Assembly (NCBI GenBank): GCA_051294375.1
Contig: CM119270.1
Span: 4,472,152-4,536,151 of the forward strand
Direction: 5' to 3'
Source of the DNA: Paraspadella gotoi
Lineage: Eukaryota > Chaetognatha
Length of the DNA: 64,000 nt
How positions within the stretch are numbered: position 1 is the stretch's first letter; each line of letters opens with the position of its first letter. A program made the position numbers and the translations under genes. Under the pieces are notes generated by a model. The model did not search any database. It was not told the origin of the DNA and saw only the letters and a list, made by a program, of their open reading frames with translations. Below, piece by piece: positions 58,216 through 64,000 of this stretch.

Positions 58216-58439
58216 GAGTGCGTGCCATGACGACGAAACTGATCCCGTTCTTATAATGCTTGGTCTTTTCTTGATAAATTGATTACATTATTGCTCTGGA
58301 TTTCTTGCCATTCCAGCGGCCGATCTGATCGATCGAGCGAGCGATTTCGCCCGCTTACCAAGCTGATTGGTTTCACCGATTGGCAGACTCGTTAGGGAAT
58401 GAAGGACGTTGAACTAATTGCTCGATCGAGGAGATCGCA

Positions 58440-58725
58440 ACCGAGAAAGGATCACAATCAAAGGGAATCACAATCGAAAGTGATCAAAATGGAAGTGGAT
58501 CACCACTGAAAATTGATCACTCATCGAAAGGGAATCGCAATCAAAATAGAATCACTATCAAAGCGGACTCAAAAAACAAAAACTGATCACAACCGAAAAA
58601 AAATCACAACCGCAAGAGTTCACAACCACAATTGATCACAACTCAAGGGGATCACAATCGAAAGTGATCAAAATAAAAAGGATCACTACCAAAATCTCTA
58701 ATAAAGGAGATCACTAAAAAAGTCA
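58440..58725 (+). repeat. ~20-bp minisatellite (GATCACAATCGAAAG)
   Basis: About 14 imperfect copies of a unit reading roughly GGATCACAATCGAAAGTGATC, with substitutions and length changes. All frames contain stops, so it is not coding. It sits in the putative first intron of the 57,232 gene. Confidence 0.85.
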
Positions 58726-58860
58726 CATTTCGCGAGTTTTAATCCAATTTCCTCATTTCGTGAGGAGGAGGGGGAGGGGGGGAGCGGTGGAGGAGGGGAG
58801 AAGCGCGGAGCCAGCATCATTGAGAAACCGAACTCGTAATTGTTCGTTATTTCGTGAATC

Positions 58861-58970
<110 letters not shown>

Positions 58971-59214
58971 CATATGTGTGCCCTACGTCCACAGTGACTC
59001 ATTAACCCTTCGTCTCGATGACTGAGAATGAGACATTTCTCATTTCAGTCACATTTTTCGATTCAGCGACGAAAAAAAAAAAAAAAATCACGACTTAATT
59101 TCTTTCTGTTTTTGATTTCGTAAAATCGTCGGATGACGAAGAGAGACGAAGTTCTTGTCGGCACTATTTTCTTAAATCACCACATTTCTGTTTCTGATCG
59201 CTGAAATAACTCTA

Positions 59215-59365
59215 ACTCTAATTTTAATTGCTAAATCATTTCTAATACCGAATTATAACCTTATCTCCTAACCCTAAAACATAACCAAATCTTTAACCAA
59301 ATTCTTAACCCAAGCCTTAACTAATCCTTAACCTAACCTTTTTTAAAGTTTAACCTAATTTTTAA
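59215..59365 (+). repeat. Degenerate CCTAAC/CTTAACC tract
   Basis: Phrases such as TCTCCTAACCCTAAAACATA, CTTAACCCAAGCCTTAACTA and CCTTAACCTAACC recur with irregular spacing. It resembles the 34,780-34,965 tract and decayed telomere-like C-strand repeats. Confidence 0.5.
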
Positions 59366-59699
59366 ACTTGCAACAAAGTTATTTAAATCTTCATTTAAGC
59401 CGAAATGGGGCACTTTTGGGAAACAAGGCCGAATTTGTCGACTCAGTTCGAAACCGTTTAAAGTGAAAACTCGTAAAATCTCGATTTTCCGGTTTTTTAA
59501 CAAAACTGTCATCGCGCGTGGTTTTGAATCAAGGGGCCGGTTTTTGAGTCATGACCCGATTCAGCGCTTTTCGCTCTTTTGGCCCAAAGACGTCAAATTC
59601 CTTTTTAAAAGAAAAATACGTATTTTCCTTCGATCGGGAATCCCGTTTTTTTCCGAATCGAAAGTCCGGTTTTTTTTTTCTGCGTAACGAGATTTCCTC

Positions 59700-60055
59700 G
59701 GTTACGAAATTTTGCCATCGTCTTATCTCTCCATTTTGCCATTTTACTATCGTCTTCTCTCTCAATTTTGCCATTTTGCCATCGTATTATCTCTCCATTT
59801 TGCCATTTTGTTATTTTGCTATCGTCTTCTCTCTCCATCATGCAATTTTGTCATCGTATTATCTCTCCATTTTACCATTTTACCATCGTCTTATCTCTCC
59901 ATCGACTTGTCTCTCCATTTTGGCATTTTGGCATTTTGGCATTTTACCATTGTCTTATCTCCCCATTTTTTCATCATCTTATCTCTCTATCTTACCATTT
60001 TGCCATCGTCTTATCTCACCATTTCCCCATTTTGCATCGTCTTCTCTCTCAATTT
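59700..60055 (+). repeat. Minisatellite built on TTTTGCCAT and CGTCTTATCTCTCC
   Basis: About ten higher-order units of 30-48 bases: one to four copies of an ~8-bp ATTTTGCC block followed by ATCGTCTTATCTCTCC. It gives long Ser/Leu/Phe open frames in all three + frames, which are artefacts of the repeat. Confidence 0.88.
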
Positions 60056-60517
60056 TTTATCAAATCTTTTACTTTTTTACTTTTTTCCTACAAATATATT
60101 TTTTTTCTTCTTAATTCTCATTTTCCTCAAAAATTCCATTTCGCTCCCAATTTTAATTTTTTTTTTTCCGCTCAAAATAATTCCACTCGAAACTCAACTC
60201 TTCTTTTCGGTTCCAACTTCGGAATTTTGAGTTTTAAATCGCGCGCGAAAAAAAGTGGGGAGCGACGGAGAATGCCCTAAAATCCCATGACTGGTTTAAC
60301 CCGAAGATGCCTAACTAGAAAAACAAATAAGAAAGAACAATAAAAACCGAATGAGGTTTTCTTTTTAGCCGCAATGAATAAAAAAAAAAATAAAAACACC
60401 AAAAATATGGCAAAGGCCTCTCAAGAAATACTTTTTCCTGGAGTGCAAAGCCGATCTTGCGAAAGGATGGAAGATATTGAAAGGAAAAAAAATTAATTTG
60501 GGAATTTCATGGGAATT

Positions 60518-60520
<3 letters not shown>

Positions 60521-60564
<44 letters not shown>

Positions 60565-60595
60565 ACTAGAGTTTTTGTGAGAGAGAGAAAGGGAA
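60521..60595 (+). repeat. (GA)n microsatellite
   Basis: About 40 bases of pure GA repeat then a second short run at 60,581-60,592. Confidence 0.95.
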
Positions 60596-60771
60596 CGCAC
60601 GTAAAAGACAAATCATATATGTTTTCGAGGTTTTCCCAGATTAAAACCCAATTTAATTTTAATTCATAACATTTTGTCATAAATATAATTCGAATTTTTA
60701 AATTTCGCTGCCTCTTTTCCATGTTTGACGAGAGACATGCTATGACATGCTTTCCATGCTTTTCTTTTCAG

Positions 60772-61262
60772 ACTCCTTTCGCTTTTCCCGATTCGCCTTC
60801 ATCTCTCCCTTCTCCTCTTCGAAGTCCTTCCTCTCTTTCCTCCCTCTCTTCTCCTCTCTCTTCTTCTCTTTCCTCCTCCCTCCATTCTCCCGAGGAGGTT
60901 CCCACCTCCCTCTCCTCCTCCTCATCCTCCTCTTGCTCCTCCTTCTTCGACGCCACCTACGCACCGGCGGAGCTCTTTGCACCGGCACGACCCGGCGCCT
61001 CCGCTCCGGCGAACCCCGTCCCCGCGCCGGAAACGTCGCCGAAGCCTCTGCAGACTCTCGACGTCAAACTCGAGGACATTTCCGACTATTTCGAGGATCC
61101 GCAGACGCCGCTGCCGCCGCAGCTGCTGCCGCTTCGTTCTCCGCCGCTTCAGCAGCTGGAGCCGGAGCATACGGCGCCACTGCAGCCGCTCGCGGAAATC
61201 TTCGACGATTTCTTGACTCCGGAGCCTTTGGGCGAGGATCCCTTCGCCGAAGAGTTTTTGAG
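60772..61262 (+). CDS. Unrecognised gene, large internal exon: Ser/Pro-rich and acidic activation-domain-like region
   Basis: The acceptor TTTTCTTTTCAG at 60,771 and donor GAG|GTCAGA at 61,263 bound 491 bases (phase 0 in, phase 2 out) coding for ~163 residues. The N-terminal third is Ser/Pro/Leu-rich (SPSSLPSPLRSPSSL, then a Ser8 run), followed by Ala/Pro-rich sequence and acidic-hydrophobic patches DVKLEDISDYFEDPQ and EIFDDFLTPEPLGEDPFAEEF. Such patches are typical of transcriptional activation domains; no DNA-binding domain lies in the window. The exon is clearly GC-richer with strong third-position C/G in its second half, unlike its flanks. An ATG-started reading from 60,721 through the intron end and past the donor to 61,353 is also open, but the splice sites and phases favour the exon as given. 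Confidence 0.62.
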
Positions 61263-61490
61263 GTCAGAAAGTAGAATTGAGGGGGCTTGGACTTTGGGTA
61301 AGGTCATTGGGTCTGGTCATTATGTAAAATGGATGGGTAAGATGAATGGTTAAGCTCATTGGGTGATGTCATTGGGTAAGGTCGATAAGTCGCGGCTTGA
61401 TTAAGATGTGGCTAAGTTATGAGGCTTGTGATTGGTTTGATTTGTTTGAAAAATTAATTTATAAAAAATGGTACAGTCGATATAAAAATT
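61263..61490 (+). other. Intron start with TCATTGGGTAAGG repeats
   Basis: GGTAAGGTCATTGGGTCTGGTC-like phrases recur four times at 61,298-61,390, a short degenerate tandem just inside the intron. No exon. Confidence 0.45.
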
Positions 61491-61494
61491 ATCC

Positions 61495-61625
61495 ATTAAT
61501 TCAATAAATAATCTATCTTGCCTCCTGACTTTGGCAATTATGCGTTAAGGTTTCCATCCCTCAGACAAGATAATGACATAGTAAGCTTTCAATCAAGACT
61601 TTCTCACAAGCTAGCTTATTAACCA
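61495..61625 (+). repeat. Interspersed repeat copy 2 (CCTGACTTTGG family)
   Basis: Ordered blocks shared with 7,379-7,500: AATAAATAATCT, CCTGACTTTGG, TTTCCATCCCTC, ACAAGATAATGACATAGTAAG, CAATCAAGACTTTCTCACA. Same orientation. Non-coding. Confidence 0.5.
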
Positions 61626-61937
61626 CGAGTTTTCCCATGAATTATTATAAAGCTTTATATAAAGTATTTCTATTGTGTAATAGGTCAATTTTGGAAATAT
61701 AAATCGGGCAAAGAGAAAATATGAATTTTAAATACGTATAAAACAATTATGAGCATTACCAAGAAATGAATATGAACTCAACAAATAAAAAAAGTTCTAG
61801 GAAAAAACTCGTTTCCTGAATTTTACTGTTTGGAATTTGATTTGACGTTTTTAAGGTCCCCGTTTTAGACCGACGGCCAACTGTTCTACTTCCGAGCGTT
61901 TTTCACCTTTTATGTCTACTAGTATATATCATCACAT

Positions 61938-62446
61938 TTTTTTTTCTTTTTAAGTATTTTCACTTATTGTATTCTGACGTTTTATTGTTTCTCGCTTTCG
62001 CGTAATTTTCTGACACGGACAGATGGACGACTTACCAACAGACACTCACTGATAAAAATAAAGTTTTTAGTTGCACCGTGAGTACTCGCGAAGCGACTCT
62101 ATAAGTCACTTTTTGGTTGGTCAGTCTGTTGGTCTATTGGTATGTCTGTCTATCCATCGGTCTGTCCCACTTACCTTAAAAACATTTATAACTTGCCTAT
62201 AGTTTGTTGCTCATTTGTTAAAAATCAAATCTAAGCAACTACTGGCGCCGCCTTTTGTTTTTAAAGAAAAGATAAGTAAAAAGAAAAGTAATGCGGCGCA
62301 ACACCTTGGAATAACCGTTGCTTGTTTTTTTCTTTTTAAGTATTTTCACTTAATATATTCTGCCATTTTATTGTTTCTCACTTTCGCATAATTTTCTGAG
62401 ACGGACAGACGGACGACTTACCAACAGATACTCACTGATAAAAAAA
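61938..62446 (+). repeat. Tandemly repeated element: ~122-bp direct repeats flanking hairpin repeat copy 3
   Basis: Sequence at 61,938-62,060 and 62,324-62,446 is a direct repeat (TTTTTCTTTTTAAGTATTTTCACTTA ... CGGACAGA(T/C)GGACGACTTACC ... ACTCACTGATAAAAA; ~90% alike by eye). Between them is the hairpin repeat (62,065-62,335) with hairpin at 62,069-62,098. The period is 386 bases, so this is 1.3 tandem units or a small element with LTR-like direct ends. No coding capacity. Confidence 0.75.
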
Positions 62447-62579
62447 CATGTTTTTTTTAATAAGTTAATATTCGTTTATCATACAAACGACGTTGCTTCC
62501 CGTCCTTTTGTACATAATTACGCAGTTCAAGGTTTTAAACCCCCCGATGGCAACTGAGTTCGAACACCCCCTCCCCTTT

Positions 62580-62675
62580 CCCCCCCCCCATCTCTCTCTT
62601 TCTTTCTCTCTCTCTTTCTTTCTCTCTCTCTTTCTTTTTCTCTCTCTTTCTTTCTCTCTCTCTTTCTCTCTTCTT
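62580..62675 (+). repeat. (CT)n/(CTTT)n tract
   Basis: Alternating TCTCTC and TTTCTTTC blocks preceded by a C9 run at 62,581. Confidence 0.9.
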
Positions 62676-62679
62676 CAGC

Positions 62680-63364
62680 AAATCCCAGCGGAAATTCAAA
62701 TTTCCATTTCAAAAAAATAAGTGATAGATGATAAATTACGCGGATTAAAAAGAACTTCCTATTTCGAGGAGGGAAATCTACCAATACATCTACGTTTGGA
62801 GTAAAAATAAAAAATAAAATAAAGAGAAAGAAAGATTAAGAAAAGGAAAGGATTGAAAAAAATAATGACGGAAGAAAAGAAAGGAAAATAGGAAGAAAAA
62901 AAAAGAAGAAAAAGAAAGAGAAAAAGAAAGAGGAAAATTAAATAAAAGTTAAAAAGGTAATCAGAAAATTAAAACTTTTCACTTAATCTTGAGACGGCGA
63001 AGAATTTCGCCGACTTGCAAAATAAAAATTAAAAAGAACAAGATAAGTCTGATACAACTGACTAAATTGCGCGTTAACGTTACTCAATCGCCGCACTAAA
63101 CATTGAACAAACAAACAAACAAGTATTCTCGATATGTCGCCATGGCAAAAAAAAAATATATAGACTAAAAGTAAAATCGTGTATCATTGCCGCGAAAATA
63201 AAGAAAAGAAGGCAGAAGATGAAAGAAACGCATAAACCTGTCTCGCAATTTTATGCAAATGTGATTTAGTTTCCCTTCCTATTCACATCAAAGAATTAGA
63301 TAAGATTATCTTTTGCCTGTGTTTGCTTGCGTGCGTGTGTTATTGCGTGCGCGGGTGTGCGAAA

Positions 63365-63366
<2 letters not shown>
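62680..63366. other. Intronic AT-rich and A/G-rich DNA, no exon seen
   Basis: Contains an AAGAAAGAGAAAAG purine tract at 62,810-62,940. The acceptor-like CTTCTTCAG at 62,679 leads only to 14 codons before a stop and has no donor. Confidence 0.5.

Positions 63367-63368
<2 letters not shown>

Positions 63369-63427
<59 letters not shown>
63369..63427 (+). repeat. (GA)n microsatellite
   Basis: About 29 uninterrupted GA units, 65 bases before a probable exon. Confidence 0.97.
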
Positions 63428-63432
<5 letters not shown>

Positions 63433-63492
63433 TTTTATATAAATAGTTTCTATATTTAGCATTGAACTTAATGACAATACTTTTAAACGCAG

Positions 63493-63576
63493 ATTTTCCC
63501 CGTTGGTGAACTCCGATTCTCCGGAAGATAATAATAACACAAACCACAACGTCACGTTTTACTCCATGGATCACAA
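63493..63576 (+). CDS. Unrecognised gene, small exon (28 codons)
   Basis: An 84-base segment between an AACGCAG acceptor and a CACAA|GTCAGT donor. Entered in phase 2, as required by the 60,772-61,262 exon, it is fully open and leaves in phase 2, reading FSPLVNSDSPEDNNNTNH then NVTFYSMDH. Phase preservation across both introns and balanced composition in AT-rich surroundings support it. The gene presumably continues beyond 64,000, where any diagnostic domain would be. Confidence 0.48.
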
Positions 63577-64000
63577 GTCAGTCTTTCTTTTTATCAGTTC
63601 TTAGACTTAGTCATTTTTCTAACAAGGAGCGAAAAATAGCTTTGCAAGTTAATACAAAAAAATTACTATTAAAGTGTTAAAGTCGTTGAAGATTACATTT
63701 CATATGTTACATTTTTTTCCAATGATAAAAAACCTAAAGAAAATAAAGTCTAACTTCCAATGAGTCTGACGTAAATTGTGGAATTAAAAAAATGTAATAA
63801 TCAAAACGGAGATAATTTCTTTAGATTTCCCAAAATCTTTGATTTAAAAAATTATGAAATTGGTATTGAAATTGAAATATTAGTCGCGATCAGTAAATTA
63901 AACATACTAACATAGTCTACTTAACGTCACGTAGCAGTTTATTTAGTTATATGTTCAATTTTTATTCCCTTTTCTTTCTTTTTTTTTGGTTTTTTTTTGT
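63577..64000. other. AT-rich DNA to right edge, probably intron
   Basis: No exon, RNA gene or repeat recognised. Confidence 0.5.

Noticed and set aside
60721-61353. Single-exon reading of the activation-domain-like region from ATG 60,721
   Set aside because: The first 17 codons end in a perfect polypyrimidine-CAG acceptor and the last 30 follow a GT donor inside repeat-like GGTAAGG sequence, so the spliced exon is the better model.
62680-62725. Terminal exon after CTTCTTCAG
   Set aside because: Stops after 14 Lys/Phe-rich codons, has no donor, and follows a pyrimidine microsatellite; the 63,493 exon fits phase and composition better.

Overview
This is a eukaryotic, almost certainly invertebrate animal, nuclear scaffold. 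Three things support that: GT...AG introns, an AKAP1-type KH+Tudor protein, and a decayed Tc1/mariner transposon. There are no operons, bacterial genes or CRISPR arrays. The DNA is AT-rich and packed with simple repeats, mainly (CT)n/(GA)n, (GTC)n/(GAC)n and (AAC)n. It carries eleven N gaps, six of them exactly 25 bases. Much of it consists of imperfect inverted and direct duplications whose copies differ by many 1-2 base indels. Long-read assembly artefacts are therefore a serious alternative to real segmental duplication. I cannot name the species.

Genes. (1) 1,020-4,578 (+): the 3' part of an A-kinase anchoring protein 1 (AKAP1) homologue, with a KH domain split over two exons and then a long last exon carrying a Tudor domain. 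A ~258-residue insertion in the first loop of the Tudor barrel holds eight ~25-residue units, each centred on an amphipathic helix that looks like a PKA regulatory-subunit (RII) anchoring helix. This is the most striking observation in the window. (2) 34,612-35,456 (+): a two-exon gene for a 127-residue secreted precursor (signal peptide, acidic propiece, dibasic site, cationic three-cysteine peptide ending in Gly), plausibly an antimicrobial or other defence peptide. (3) 57,232-63,576 (+): three phase-compatible exons of an unrecognised gene with a Ser/Pro-rich, acidic N-terminal region resembling a transcriptional activation domain. It runs off the right edge. A possible small start exon at 54,285 and an ambiguous coding-like segment at the left edge complete the list.

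Layout. 1-5 kb AKAP1 gene; 5-10 kb repeat-rich DNA with GTC and CCGA arrays and a tRNA-like element; 10-31.6 kb a mosaic of duplicated blocks (a ~3-4 kb unit in two direct and one inverted copies, a nested hairpin at 22.1-25.3 kb, a 50-bp palindromic satellite, an 817-bp gap); 31.6-34.3 kb a polypurine tract, the Tc1/mariner relic and one copy of a hairpin-bearing interspersed repeat; 34.6-35.7 kb the secreted peptide gene; 35.28-50.10 kb a giant imperfect palindrome with ~7.3-kb arms whose left end falls inside exon 2 of the peptide gene; 50-64 kb microsatellite-rich DNA with the unrecognised gene and a second full copy of the hairpin repeat.

Apart from the AKAP1 homologue there is no basis for placing these genes in one pathway. 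They look like ordinary unrelated neighbours in a repeat-rich genome.
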